A stretch of DNA of 64,000 bases, from positions 558,001 to 622,000 of the forward strand of contig CAWGOZ010000023.1 of assembly GCA_963824345.1 (NCBI GenBank), written 5' to 3'. Below, one piece after another: positions 42,054 through 51,173 of this stretch. The notes below the pieces were generated by a model. That model was not told the DNA's origin. It ran no database searches and saw only the letters and a list, made by a program, of their open reading frames with translations. Both the position numbers and the translations under genes were made by a program. The DNA is from Palsa-89 sp963824345 (lineage in GTDB: Bacteria > Acidobacteriota > Terriglobia > Bryobacterales > Bryobacteraceae). Positions within the stretch are counted from its first letter, which is position 1, and each line of letters opens with the position of its first letter.

Positions 42054-45000
42054 GTGCTGCGGCTGTTTTTCCTTGCGGTTGTTGGCGCGTCGCTAGGTGC
42101 GCAGACCAGCGTGACGTCCACCGGGACAGTCAAATTCGGCGGCCAGCCGCTGCCCGGCGCTACCGTGATCGCCACCCAGAGCAATCACCGCGCCGTGACC
42201 ACCACCGATGAATCCGGCAATTACGAATTGACCGATCTCGCGCCGGGAACCTACACGCTGGAAGTACAGATGTTCGGGTTCCTGACGGCTCACAAAGAAG
42301 TGCAGATTCATCAAGGATCGCCCGCTGTTGACTGGAGTCTCGATCTGCAACCTCGGCCCAGGGAAGTTGCCGAACGCCCGCGGGGTTCGCAGTCAGCACG
42401 GGTCGGCGGCTTCCGCGCCACCACGGAAAACGAGGTCGATCAACTTGCGGAGGCTCCGCCACCAGACATTGCCGGCGCCAATTCAGCCAACGCCAGCGAA
42501 GCCTTCCTGGTGAATGGAACGTTGAGCAACGGCCTACAAAACGGCCAGATTGATTTCGGATTGCGCGGGCCCCTGGCAGGTCTCGAGGGCCCGCCCGGCG
42601 GACTCGGAGGACTGAGCGGCCAAGGCCAGCCAGGCGGTGTTCCAGGCGCTCCGGGCGGACCCGGCGGTGGTGCTCCTGGTTTTGGCGGGCCGGGCGGTGG
42701 CGGCGGAGGGTTCGGCGGTGGCGGCTTCGGCGGCGGACGTGGCGGTGGATTCGGTGGCCGCAATCGTCCCGGAGGTAACGGCAACGGCCAGCTGATTGGC
42801 AATCGCAGAAATCGAGGTCGTCAAGGAATTCATGGCAACCTTTCCATCCAGTGGCAAGGCGCTGCTACTGACGCCAAGCAGTTCTCGTTGAGCGGACAGC
42901 CGGAGCCGCAGCCGAACTTCAACAACTACCGCTGGAGCGGAGTAGTCGGTGGTCCGCTGCACATTCCACATTTGCTGAAAGGCGACTCCACCTTCTTTAC
43001 GGTGAGTTATTATTCCACTCGCGGCCAAAGCGTTTCCTACAACGTGGGCTCGGTGCCGACGGCCGCCGAACGCGTGGGGAATTTTTCGGACACTGTCGTT
43101 AACGGCGTGGTTCCGGCGATCTATCTCCCGGGAACTACTACTCCATTTCAGAACAATACCATCCCGAGCAGCCTGTTCAACTCGGCTGCGGTTGGCTTGC
43201 TTCAGTACATCCCGCTGCCGAACTTGCCCGGCACGGTAAACAACTTCGAGTTTGTCGCGGCTGTTCCGGCCGATACCGACAACCTGAGTGTTCGTCTGAA
43301 CCAGAACCTGGGCAAGAACGACCGGTTGGCGTTGACCGAGGGTTTCCAACGGCGCAAGAGCGACACTGCTCAACTCTTCGGATTTCTGGATCCTGGCAAC
43401 GGTTTGGGCGACAATACCAACCTGAGTTGGGTGCACAATGTCGGCTCGAACGCTCTCAACACGGCTCAAATCACGTTCAACCGTAATCGCACCACGCAAA
43501 ATTCATATTTCTCCTATGGGACTGACGTGGCCTCAGAATTTGGCATCCGGGGAACGTCGCAGGAGCCCATCAACTACGGACCTCCCACGCTCAGTTTCAC
43601 CAATTTCGCCGGCCTCACGGACGCCCTTCCGTCGGATGGCGTGGTGCAGTATTTCATGGAAAGCGAAGCCTATAGCTGGGTAAAACAAAATCACACTATG
43701 ACGTTCGGAGCGGATTTCAAGCGGCAGGATCGCAACACCATTACCGATCAAAACGCGCGCGGCACGTTCACCTTCGATGGAATCGAGACCAGCAAGTTCA
43801 ATTCCAGGGGTCAGCCGTTGCCGAACACCGGATTGGATTTCGCGGACTTTCTGCTGGGCCTGCCCGCGGCCAGTTCCGTTCAATTCGGCGGGTCCAGCAC
43901 GTACTTCCGCCAGAATGCCTACGATTTTTACGCCAACGACGATTGGCGCGTGAACTCGAATCTGACGCTGATGTATGGCCTGCGCTACGAATATTATTCG
44001 CCCCTGTCGGAGAAGTACGGCCATCTTGTGAATCTTGATATCGCGCCGGATTTCACGGCCGTCGCTTCGGTTTTGGCGGGAACCACGGGGCCCTACTCCG
44101 GCGCAAATCCGAACAGCCTGATCGAACCCGACCGGCACGACTGGGCGCCGCGCGGCGGACTGGCCTGGAAGCCCAGCACCAAGCATTCAACCGTGGTGCG
44201 CTTAGGTTACGGCATCTACTACAACCCGACCGCGCTGAATCAGCTTGCCACCGAGCTGTCCGAGCAGCCGCCGTTCGCCGTCACAGAGCGGCTGACCACC
44301 AGCAAGACCGATGTACTGACCATTCAAAACGGGCTCGCCACCGCTAAGACCAGCGCCACCATCGCGAACACCTACGCAGTCCAGAAGAATTACCAGGTTG
44401 GCTACGCTCAAAGCTGGAGTGCGAGCGTGCAGCAGAACTTGAGCCGATCGTTTTTCTTTGAGGTGAATTACATCGGAACCAAGGGCACCGACCTGGATAC
44501 CCAGACCGTGCCGAATAGCGCTGCTCCGGGCTCGCCGCTAACGTCGCAACAGAGGCTGCTGATCAACGATGCGCAACAGTTCATCTACGACAGCTCCTGG
44601 GGGAATTCTATTTATCATGCCGGGCAAGTGCGGCTGATGCGGCGTTTCGCGCGTAACATGTCGTTCAACGCTCTTTACACTTTTTCCAAGTCCATCGACG
44701 ATAGTTCCACCTTTGGCGGAGTCGGGAACGTCGTCGCGCAGAACGCGTTCGACCTGAGCGCCGAGCGCGGCGTATCGAGCTTTAACCGGCCGAACGTGCT
44801 GACCTTGAATTACGCTCTCAGCACTCCGGCGCAAGCCAGTTGGTGGAAACGCAATTGGACCATGAGCGGATCCGGCTTGTTTGAAAATGGGACGCCCTTT
44901 ACGGCGCGGATTTTAGGGAACCAGGCGAACACCGCGGGCACTGGAGTGGTGGGCAGCGGGCGCGCCGAAGCTACCGGTCTGCCGGTGGAGGAGGGAAGTG

Positions 45001-45296
45001 GCTACTTCAATCTGGCTGCCTTCACGGCGCCGGCTCCGGGCGAACTCGGAGATGCGGGCCGCAATACGATTCCGGGACCGTGGCAGTGGTCGCTCAATAC
45101 GGCTTTCGGGCGCTATTTCACCATCGGCGGCGAGGGCAGCCGCAAACGCATCGAGCTGCGCTTCGAAACAACAAACACCTTGAATCATGTGAACATCACC
45201 AACGTGAATACGGTGGTGGGCTCAACTCAATATGGCGTGGCCACCGCCGCCGGCGCGATGCGAACCGCCGACGTGAACATCAGGTTCCGTTTTTAG
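42054..45296 (+). CDS. Oar-like TonB-dependent receptor with carboxypeptidase-regulatory N-terminus and Gly-rich linker
   Basis: 1080-residue outer-membrane protein. Signal peptide (FFLAVVGASLGAQ), then a CarboxypepD_reg domain (about 20-105: VKFGGQPLPGATVIATQS ... YELTDLAPGTYTLEV), a plug-like segment (about 120-190), an extreme Gly/Pro-rich stretch (about 190-262) and a large barrel ending in NIRFRF. Barrel segments such as TMFGADFKRQ-type and FYANDDWRVNSNLTLMYGLRYEYYSPLSEK are typical of the Oar/TonB_dep_Rec_b-barrel families expanded in Acidobacteria. The ligand may be a polymer or oligosaccharide (inference). GTG 42054 is the start. The VWA gene follows within 13 bp and TonB is convergent. 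Confidence 0.88.
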   Translation: MLRLFFLAVVGASLGAQTSVTSTGTVKFGGQPLPGATVIATQSNHRAVTTTDESGNYELTDLAPGTYTLEVQMFGFLTAHKEVQIHQGSPAVDWSLDLQPRPREVAERPRGSQSARVGGFRATTENEVDQLAEAPPPDIAGANSANASEAFLVNGTLSNGLQNGQIDFGLRGPLAGLEGPPGGLGGLSGQGQPGGVPGAPGGPGGGAPGFGGPGGGGGGFGGGGFGGGRGGGFGGRNRPGGNGNGQLIGNRRNRGRQGIHGNLSIQWQGAATDAKQFSLSGQPEPQPNFNNYRWSGVVGGPLHIPHLLKGDSTFFTVSYYSTRGQSVSYNVGSVPTAAERVGNFSDTVVNGVVPAIYLPGTTTPFQNNTIPSSLFNSAAVGLLQYIPLPNLPGTVNNFEFVAAVPADTDNLSVRLNQNLGKNDRLALTEGFQRRKSDTAQLFGFLDPGNGLGDNTNLSWVHNVGSNALNTAQITFNRNRTTQNSYFSYGTDVASEFGIRGTSQEPINYGPPTLSFTNFAGLTDALPSDGVVQYFMESEAYSWVKQNHTMTFGADFKRQDRNTITDQNARGTFTFDGIETSKFNSRGQPLPNTGLDFADFLLGLPAASSVQFGGSSTYFRQNAYDFYANDDWRVNSNLTLMYGLRYEYYSPLSEKYGHLVNLDIAPDFTAVASVLAGTTGPYSGANPNSLIEPDRHDWAPRGGLAWKPSTKHSTVVRLGYGIYYNPTALNQLATELSEQPPFAVTERLTTSKTDVLTIQNGLATAKTSATIANTYAVQKNYQVGYAQSWSASVQQNLSRSFFFEVNYIGTKGTDLDTQTVPNSAAPGSPLTSQQRLLINDAQQFIYDSSWGNSIYHAGQVRLMRRFARNMSFNALYTFSKSIDDSSTFGGVGNVVAQNAFDLSAERGVSSFNRPNVLTLNYALSTPAQASWWKRNWTMSGSGLFENGTPFTARILGNQANTAGTGVVGSGRAEATGLPVEEGSGYFNLAAFTAPAPGELGDAGRNTIPGPWQWSLNTAFGRYFTIGGEGSRKRIELRFETTNTLNHVNITNVNTVVGSTQYGVATAAGAMRTADVNIRFRF

Positions 45297-45308
45297 AGGA
45301 TGGCCAGC

Positions 45309-47390
45309 ATGTCCAGTTGCGCATTTCGAGTCGTTCTGGCGGCGCTGGTTTGCGCCGGAATATTGGCGCAAGACCAGCCATCGCCGAATTTCAGAACCAA
45401 CACCAACCTGGTGATCATCAACATTTCCGTAAAAGACAAGAGCGGCAAACCCGTCGAAGATTTAAAGAAGGATCAGTTCACGCTGCTGGAAGACGGCAAG
45501 CCGCAGCAGATCTCGGTGTTCGAGCTGGAGCGCTTGAATGGCGAAACGTTGCCTGCGATCGAAGCGCCGGCGCCCGCGCTAAAGACTCGCGGACCCGCGG
45601 AAGCCAAGCCCTCTGCACCAGCGCCGGCTCCCCCGCCTGCCTTGAAGCCGGACGAGCTGAAAGACCGGCGGCTGATCGCGATGTTCTTCGATCTTTCCTC
45701 CATGCAGCCCGCCGAGCAGATCCGCGCGCGCGACGCCGCCATCAAGTTCATCGATACGCAAATGACGGTGTCCGACACGGTCTCCATCATGACGCTCACC
45801 AATGAACTGCGCGTGGTGCAGGAGTTCACTAACGATCGCGAAGCGCTAGTGAGCGTGATTCAAGGCCTGCGGGTGGGCGATTCCAGTGAGCTGGCGGCCT
45901 TGGCCGCAACCGGCGCCGATTCCACCGACACCAGCGGCGAGTTTACCGCCGACGATACCGAATTCAACATCTTCAATACCGACCGTAAGCTCAGCGCGCT
46001 GGAAGACGCCGCGCGCAAGTTGGCCGCGTACCCGGAAAAGAAGGCGCTGGTTTATTTTTCAAGCGGCGTGGGCAAGACCGGCGTCGACAATCAGTCGCAG
46101 CTGCGCGCTACGGTAAACAGCGCCGTGCGTGCGAACGTGGCGTTCTATCCGATCGACGCGCGCGGATTGGTGGCCATGGCGCCGGCTGGCGACGCGACGC
46201 AGGCCTCGCCCAAGGGCACCGGCGTGTTCACCGGCAATACGTACGCCACTAACCGCACTTCGTTTCACGATACGCAAGACACCATTTACACGCTGGCTGC
46301 CGACACGGGCGGCAAGGCCCTGCTGGATAGCAATGACCTTACGCTTGGCATCAAGGCAGTGCAGATCGACTTCAACAGCTATTACGTCCTCGGCTATTAC
46401 AGCGCGAATCCGGCGGCGGATGGCAAGTACCGTCACGTGACCGTGAAGATCGCGTCGTTACCGGAATCGGCCAAGCTCGATTACCGCAAAGGGTATTACG
46501 CGGCCAAGGTGTGGGGCAAGATGAATTCCAGCGACAAAGAACGGCAACTCGAAGACGCATTGACACTCGACGATCCATTCACCGAACTGCCGCTAGCGAT
46601 GGAGGTGGATTACTTCCAAACTGGGCGCGATAAGTATTTCGTCCCGATCACGGTCCGGATCGCGGGGGCGGCGCTCGGTCTATCGCCCAAATCCACGACG
46701 GATCTCGATTTCATCGGCCAGATTCGCGATCCGCACGGAAAGATGCTGGGCGGGATCCGCGACGAAATCAAGCTGAAGCTAACCGAGAAGAACGCCGCGC
46801 AGCTTGCTCAGAGGCACGTCGAGTACGATACCGGCGTCACCCTCCCGCCGGGCGATTACAATTTGCGGTTCCTGGCGCGCGAAAACCAGAACGGCAAAAT
46901 GGGAACCTTTGAAATGAAGTTCACCGTTCCTGACTTAAGCAAGCAGACGTCGGTGCGAATGAGCTCGGTGGTATGGAGCAATCAGCGCGAGCCGCTCTCG
47001 GCCAGCATCGGCAACGCGGGCGGCAACAAGAAGCTGCTCAATGAGCATCCGCTGGTGGAGGATGGCCAGAAACTAATCCCCGACATCACGCGGGTGTTCC
47101 GCAAGAACCAGAAACTGTACGTTTATTTCGAAGTCTACGATCCAGGAACGGAGGCGTCGCCCAGCGTGTCGGCCGAACTGGCGATGTTCCGCGGCAAGTC
47201 GAAGTCTTTCGAATCGGCGCCCATGCGCGTCACGAAATCAAAATCAGGCCGGCCCAACACACTGGCGTTCGAGTTTGAGATGCCGCTCGCCAACATTCCG
47301 CCCGGTCAATATACTTGCCAGGTGAGCGTGATCGACGAACAGGCGCGAAAATTCGGATTCGCGCGAGCTCCGCTGGTTGTGCTCCAATAA
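45309..47390 (+). CDS. Secreted VWFA-related protein (acidobacterial TIGR03436 type)
   Basis: 693 residues from ATG 45309, chosen because AGAGG lies 9 bp upstream; ATG 45300 has none. Signal peptide to about GILAQ. VEDLKKDQFTLLEDGKPQQISVFE is the family lead-in. An Ala/Pro-rich linker follows, then a VWA domain starting FFDLSSM, where the MIDAS is incomplete (Met replaces the third Ser). YYVLGYYSANPAADGKYR closes the TIGR03436-type region. The remaining about 280 residues are beta-rich. It is probably secreted together with the Oar-like receptor, whose stop it nearly touches. Confidence 0.85.
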   Translation: MSSCAFRVVLAALVCAGILAQDQPSPNFRTNTNLVIINISVKDKSGKPVEDLKKDQFTLLEDGKPQQISVFELERLNGETLPAIEAPAPALKTRGPAEAKPSAPAPAPPPALKPDELKDRRLIAMFFDLSSMQPAEQIRARDAAIKFIDTQMTVSDTVSIMTLTNELRVVQEFTNDREALVSVIQGLRVGDSSELAALAATGADSTDTSGEFTADDTEFNIFNTDRKLSALEDAARKLAAYPEKKALVYFSSGVGKTGVDNQSQLRATVNSAVRANVAFYPIDARGLVAMAPAGDATQASPKGTGVFTGNTYATNRTSFHDTQDTIYTLAADTGGKALLDSNDLTLGIKAVQIDFNSYYVLGYYSANPAADGKYRHVTVKIASLPESAKLDYRKGYYAAKVWGKMNSSDKERQLEDALTLDDPFTELPLAMEVDYFQTGRDKYFVPITVRIAGAALGLSPKSTTDLDFIGQIRDPHGKMLGGIRDEIKLKLTEKNAAQLAQRHVEYDTGVTLPPGDYNLRFLARENQNGKMGTFEMKFTVPDLSKQTSVRMSSVVWSNQREPLSASIGNAGGNKKLLNEHPLVEDGQKLIPDITRVFRKNQKLYVYFEVYDPGTEASPSVSAELAMFRGKSKSFESAPMRVTKSKSGRPNTLAFEFEMPLANIPPGQYTCQVSVIDEQARKFGFARAPLVVLQ

Positions 47391-47437
47391 CCTGTATTCC
47401 TTGTCTCCCTCGTATTCCCTGTATTCCTGGAATTTAG

Positions 47438-48490
47438 CTATTTGAAGTTATATTTAAATGCAAATTGCAATCTGATCTGCTGTCCTTTGAATTGATTCGG
47501 CAGAGGTGGGAACCGCACCGACGCGCTGACTGCGGCCACCGCCGCCCTATCCAGAGCTTCCGATCCGGAGGGCGTTGCAATCACCAGTTTCGGAACATCC
47601 CCATTGCGATCGATGATGAATTGCAGCTCCACCACGCCACGATTACCGAGCCTTGCGCTTTCCGGAATAACGGCGAACCAATTCTTGCGAACGAGCGCGA
47701 GAATCTGGATCAAATAGGGTTTAAAATCCACACCCATCGGGTCGCTCATCAGCTCCAGGCTGCTGCCGGTCTGGCCAGGCAGTGTCGGCAGATGAATGCT
47801 TTCGGGCAGATCCGGCGGGCGATCCAGGTCGCTGACTCTGACGTTGCCCTGCCCGCCGCCACCCCGCGCGATTTCATGGATCGCGTCCTGGACAGGGTCC
47901 TTCGGAGGGGCCAGCTTCCGATCCCCCTTGTTCTCGCTGGTCCCACCCTGGCCCGGCGTTTCGAAGGCCAGCTTCGGTTGTTCCACCGGCTGGATCTGGG
48001 GTGGTGGAGGCGCCTTCGGCGTGCCGGCCAAGGCAGGCAGCGCTGGAGCCGTATTCTGCGCGGTGAGCGGCGTATCGATCTTGGGAGGTTCGGCAATTCG
48101 CGGCGTGACCGTCGATTGCTGCGGACCTGGCGGTTGCGGATTCGGCGGCTTGAATGCCCGGACCGCGGGCGCGGGAGGCAGGCGCTCCTGGGAGGGCGGG
48201 CGTGGCTTGAGGTCTTCCACGTTTACTTCCTTGGCCACCTTGCCCTTATTCGGCGCTTTTTGCGTCAGGTCGGCCGGTAGAACCAAGTGAACCGCTTGTC
48301 TAAAATCGGGAACAATCACAGTGCCTGGCCTCAACGGAGGGCCGCTCAAACTTGCCAGCGCGAACACCAGCCCTATGATTCCGGCGTGCACCACAAGCGT
48401 ACCGATTCCCGCGCGCCAGTATCTGCGCGGGTCATCGGACTCGTGCCAGTCCAACACGAAATTGGGACCGGAATCCGCGCCTGAGCTCAT
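47438..48490 (-). CDS. tonB: Energy transducer TonB
   Basis: 350 residues: cytoplasmic N-terminus, one membrane anchor (GTLVVHAGIIGLVFALASL), a long Pro-rich periplasmic span (for example PAVRAFKPPNPQPPGPQQ) and the TonB C-terminal domain RGVVELQFIIDRNGDVPKLVIATPSGSEALDRAAV with SVRFPPLPNQFKGQ. It transmits proton-motive force to TonB-dependent receptors such as the convergent Oar-like protein. ExbB/ExbD are not in the window. Confidence 0.88.
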   Translation of the reverse strand: MSSGADSGPNFVLDWHESDDPRRYWRAGIGTLVVHAGIIGLVFALASLSGPPLRPGTVIVPDFRQAVHLVLPADLTQKAPNKGKVAKEVNVEDLKPRPPSQERLPPAPAVRAFKPPNPQPPGPQQSTVTPRIAEPPKIDTPLTAQNTAPALPALAGTPKAPPPPQIQPVEQPKLAFETPGQGGTSENKGDRKLAPPKDPVQDAIHEIARGGGGQGNVRVSDLDRPPDLPESIHLPTLPGQTGSSLELMSDPMGVDFKPYLIQILALVRKNWFAVIPESARLGNRGVVELQFIIDRNGDVPKLVIATPSGSEALDRAAVAAVSASVRFPPLPNQFKGQQIRLQFAFKYNFK

Positions 48491-48543
48491 GCTATAGCCG
48501 AATAAAAGACGTAGATCGCGCGCCCGCCGTTGCCGGGAGCAGC

Positions 48544-49500
48544 TTAGGTCAGTGATGAAAGCCGTTCGGTGACTATCTTCGAGTGCTCTTCAATTTTATC
48601 AAGAATCGCATGCGCTACTTCGAGGGCGCGCAATCCGTCTTCTCCCGGCACCACCGGACTTCGCCGCGCCGCTACCGCTTCCAGGAACGATTCCACCTCC
48701 AGCCGCAGAGGCTCTTCCTTGACGACCGCCAGCGGCTGAAATCCGATCTGCTGGTTTCCACTGACCGTGAACGCCACCGCTTCCTGCTTCTGGTAGTCGA
48801 GCGAAATGTACTGGTGCGGCTGGAACAGGCGCAACTTGCGCACCCGTTCGGTGGAGACGCGGCTGGCGGTCAGGTTCGCGATGCATCCACCCGCAAACGA
48901 CAGGCGCACGTTCGCGATATCCACTTTATCGGACAAAATGGAAATTCCCGCGGCGCGAATTTCCTCCGGCATGCCTCCGGCCAAGTCCAGCACGATGTCC
49001 AGATCGTGGATCATCAGATCGAGTACCACGTCCACGTCCAAGCTGCGCGGGCTGAACAAGCTGAGCCGGTGAATTTCGAAGAACAGCGGCAGCGTCATCA
49101 TTTTCTTCAGCGCCGTCACGGCGGGATTAAAGCGCTCCAGATGGCCGATTTGCAGAATGCGTTCGTGCTCGGCCGCGGTGTCCACGAGCCGCCGGGCGGA
49201 CGCTAGATCGGCCGCGATCGGTTTCTCCACCAACACATCGATACCGGATGCAAGCAGTTCGCAGCCAACTTCTGCGTGTAGCGATGTGGGCGTCGCCACC
49301 ACTGCTGCATCGACGTTGCCCTGGAGCTCGCCCAGCGTCGCGAAGGTCAAACAATTGTGCTCCGCCGCCGCCATCGCCGCGCGTTCCGAATCGGCATCCA
49401 CGACACCAACCAGGGTGGCATTCAGGGATTGGTTCAACACGCGCAGGTGGTGCCGGCCGAACACACCCGCGCCGATGACGGCGACTCGAATCTTGTTCAA
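48544..49500 (-). CDS. Gfo/Idh/MocA-family NAD(P)-dependent oxidoreductase
   Basis: 318 residues from TTG 49500. Rossmann GAGVFG near the N-terminus, the EKP motif (92-94, catalytic Lys) and D161-x3-H165 (VVLDLMIHDLD) of the sugar-dehydrogenase branch. Its place in a fabZ-lpxA-lpxI cluster suggests the GnnA role: oxidation of UDP-GlcNAc at C3 on the way to 2,3-diamino lipid A. That is inference: the matching aminotransferase GnnB is not in the window. The HEPN-type pair separates it from lpxI. Confidence 0.85.
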   Translation of the reverse strand: MNKIRVAVIGAGVFGRHHLRVLNQSLNATLVGVVDADSERAAMAAAEHNCLTFATLGELQGNVDAAVVATPTSLHAEVGCELLASGIDVLVEKPIAADLASARRLVDTAAEHERILQIGHLERFNPAVTALKKMMTLPLFFEIHRLSLFSPRSLDVDVVLDLMIHDLDIVLDLAGGMPEEIRAAGISILSDKVDIANVRLSFAGGCIANLTASRVSTERVRKLRLFQPHQYISLDYQKQEAVAFTVSGNQQIGFQPLAVVKEEPLRLEVESFLEAVAARRSPVVPGEDGLRALEVAHAILDKIEEHSKIVTERLSSLT

Positions 49501-49532
49501 AATCTAACTTATCATGGGTCCATAGGTGAGCC

Positions 49533-49859
49533 ATGGCGACAATGTATCTGAGCCCGCAGCAACTGCAGGATTTCGCCCAGAGAGTTGAGGAGGTTGCCCG
49601 CAAGTTCCCCGAGGAGGTCGTTCGGATCCGGCATACTTTTAGCCGCGATTGGGATGGCGATCCTGCGATCTATTTTCGCATCTTATTCACTGATGACGCC
49701 GTGAAACGCTACCCTCTCGGGGAGCTCACGCGCCGGATTCAGGACGCGTTGGTCAAGGACCTGGCGCTCTACACGTCGGAATACTCGCTGTACATTCCGT
49801 ACTTCAATTTCCGAACCAGGTCCGAGCAGGAAAGATCGAAAGATCCTCAATGGGAGTAG
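49533..49859 (+). CDS. Conserved hypothetical protein, first gene of a HEPN-type pair
   Basis: 108 residues from ATG 49533 with GGTGAG just upstream. N-terminal helix LSPQQLQDFAQRVEEVARKFPEEVVRI, then DWDGDPAIYFRILFTDDA and a helical region RRIQDALVKDL, ending IPYFNFRTRSEQE. I do not recognise the family and see no nucleotidyltransferase GSxxxGxxxxSDxD motif. It overlaps the HEPN-like gene by 10 bp, so the pair is co-translated. It sits inverted inside the lipid A cluster. Confidence 0.65.
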   Translation: MATMYLSPQQLQDFAQRVEEVARKFPEEVVRIRHTFSRDWDGDPAIYFRILFTDDAVKRYPLGELTRRIQDALVKDLALYTSEYSLYIPYFNFRTRSEQERSKDPQWE

Positions 49860-50338
49860 CTGAGGACCTCCTGGCGTTGGCCGGCCGTCTGGCCAACCCA
49901 GCGCCTGAAGATCCCGAGCAGGCGTCGTTTCGCCGGTCGATCTCCACAGCGTATTACGCTCTTTTTCATTTGCTCGTTCAGGACGCGGTCCAGACCTGGA
50001 ATGGTTCCGCAACGGCACGATTTGGCTTGGAACGAAAATTCGATCACAAGACCATGAAGGAAGTGTCAAATGCGGTGTTGCGAAGTTCCTGGCGCGGGTG
50101 GAGCACTCCCTCGCCGGCGGTACCGCAGGAATTGACGACCGTAGCGGACGTATTTGTTACGTTGCAGGAATCCCGCCAGCAAGCGGATTACGACAACGCG
50201 AGGATCTGGGAACCCATAGATGTGCAAGCCACGGTAGCGGCCGCTCAACTTGCGTTCGCCAAATGGGCCCTGATCCGCACCCATCCCGCTGCCAACGAAT
50301 ACTTGCTTTCCCTTCTGATCGGCAACAAACGGGAATAA
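49850..50338 (+). CDS. HEPN-domain (UPF0332-like) protein
   Basis: 162 residues from ATG 49850. The motif RRSISTAYYALFHLLVQDA matches the S-R/T-A-Y-Y-A-x-F-H opening of UPF0332-type HEPN proteins; HKTMKEVSNAV corresponds to the tH-x-x-v segment, and SRQQADYDN is the R-x-x-A-D-Y element. HEPN proteins are often RNases in toxin-antitoxin or defence modules. The canonical R-x4-6-H is not evident, so RNase activity is uncertain. The partner is the overlapping upstream gene. It ends 4 bp from convergent lpxI. Confidence 0.78.
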   Translation: MGVAEDLLALAGRLANPAPEDPEQASFRRSISTAYYALFHLLVQDAVQTWNGSATARFGLERKFDHKTMKEVSNAVLRSSWRGWSTPSPAVPQELTTVADVFVTLQESRQQADYDNARIWEPIDVQATVAAAQLAFAKWALIRTHPAANEYLLSLLIGNKRE

Positions 50339-50342
50339 TCCG

Positions 50343-51173
50343 CTATGGCTCCGGCTCGCGGCCCACGATCGCGATTTTGCATTCATTCGCTCGGGCCAGC
50401 ATGGCCTCGCGATCCAACAAGAGAGTGCGCCCTGCATCCACGGCCAGCGCGGTCGTGCCGGTCTTATGCATCACTTCGATCGTCTCCGGGCCGGCCACCG
50501 GAACATCGAACAACAGGTGCCCGCGGCGGCGCGAAACCTTCACCAGACGCAGAGCTTTCCCGTTGACCAACGAAGCAGCGCGCTCCAGCATCGCGTCGGT
50601 GCCTTCCATGGCCTCCACCGCCACGCAAGCGCCATCCGAAATCGCGACGCTCTGCCCAACATCCAGGCCTGCCAGCGTGTTCGCGATCCTTCGCCCGTAA
50701 ACGATGTCGCGCTCTTCTTCCGACGATGGCTGGCGCTTGCTCAAGATCCCCGTTCCGGCCAGCAGCGGCTTCAACAACCGCGTGGAGTCCGCCAGCTGGA
50801 TGCCTTCCTCCGCCAGAATCCTCGCCACGCCGCCGATCAGCGCATCGGTGTTTTTGTGCTTTAGCCCGGCCAGCAGCTTCACCAGTTTCCAATCCGGCAC
50901 GATGGATGAAAAGATCTTGGCGTGCTTCACCTGTCCGGCCATCATCACTTCGGTGATGCCTTCTTCCTTGAGAATCTCGATCAGGCGCGAGAGTTGGCCG
51001 AGCGAAATCCAGTAGCAGCGGTCCGCCAGTTGCTCCACCTGGGGTGACGCTTCTTCCTTGATGGCCAGCACCACTACTGCATCTCCGGCTCGTCGGGCTG
51101 TTTCGAGCGCCAGCAAAGGAAAGCGGCCGTTGCCCGCGATCATGCCGTAGCGGCGGCTCTGGTGGCCGCTCAT
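50343..51173 (-). CDS. lpxI: UDP-2,3-diacylglucosamine pyrophosphatase LpxI
   Basis: 276 residues. Hydrolyses UDP-2,3-diacyl-GlcN to lipid X in lipid A synthesis, replacing LpxH. Diagnostic: GMIAGNGRFPLLALE, MMAGQVKHAKIF, SDGACVAVEAMEGTDAML (metal-binding acidic residues) and LLFDVPVAGPETIEVM. It overlaps lpxA by 4 bp (ATGA). The HEPN-type pair lies directly downstream on the opposite strand. Confidence 0.93.
   Translation of the reverse strand: MSGHQSRRYGMIAGNGRFPLLALETARRAGDAVVVLAIKEEASPQVEQLADRCYWISLGQLSRLIEILKEEGITEVMMAGQVKHAKIFSSIVPDWKLVKLLAGLKHKNTDALIGGVARILAEEGIQLADSTRLLKPLLAGTGILSKRQPSSEEERDIVYGRRIANTLAGLDVGQSVAISDGACVAVEAMEGTDAMLERAASLVNGKALRLVKVSRRRGHLLFDVPVAGPETIEVMHKTGTTALAVDAGRTLLLDREAMLARANECKIAIVGREPEP

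Noticed and set aside
47391..47437. Repeated gtattcc motifs between the VWA and tonB genes
   Set aside because: Too short and irregular (about 45 bp) to support a defined repeat or regulatory element.
49850..50338. Classic HEPN-MNT toxin-antitoxin pair
   Set aside because: The partner lacks the MNT nucleotidyltransferase motif, so the standard label is not justified.
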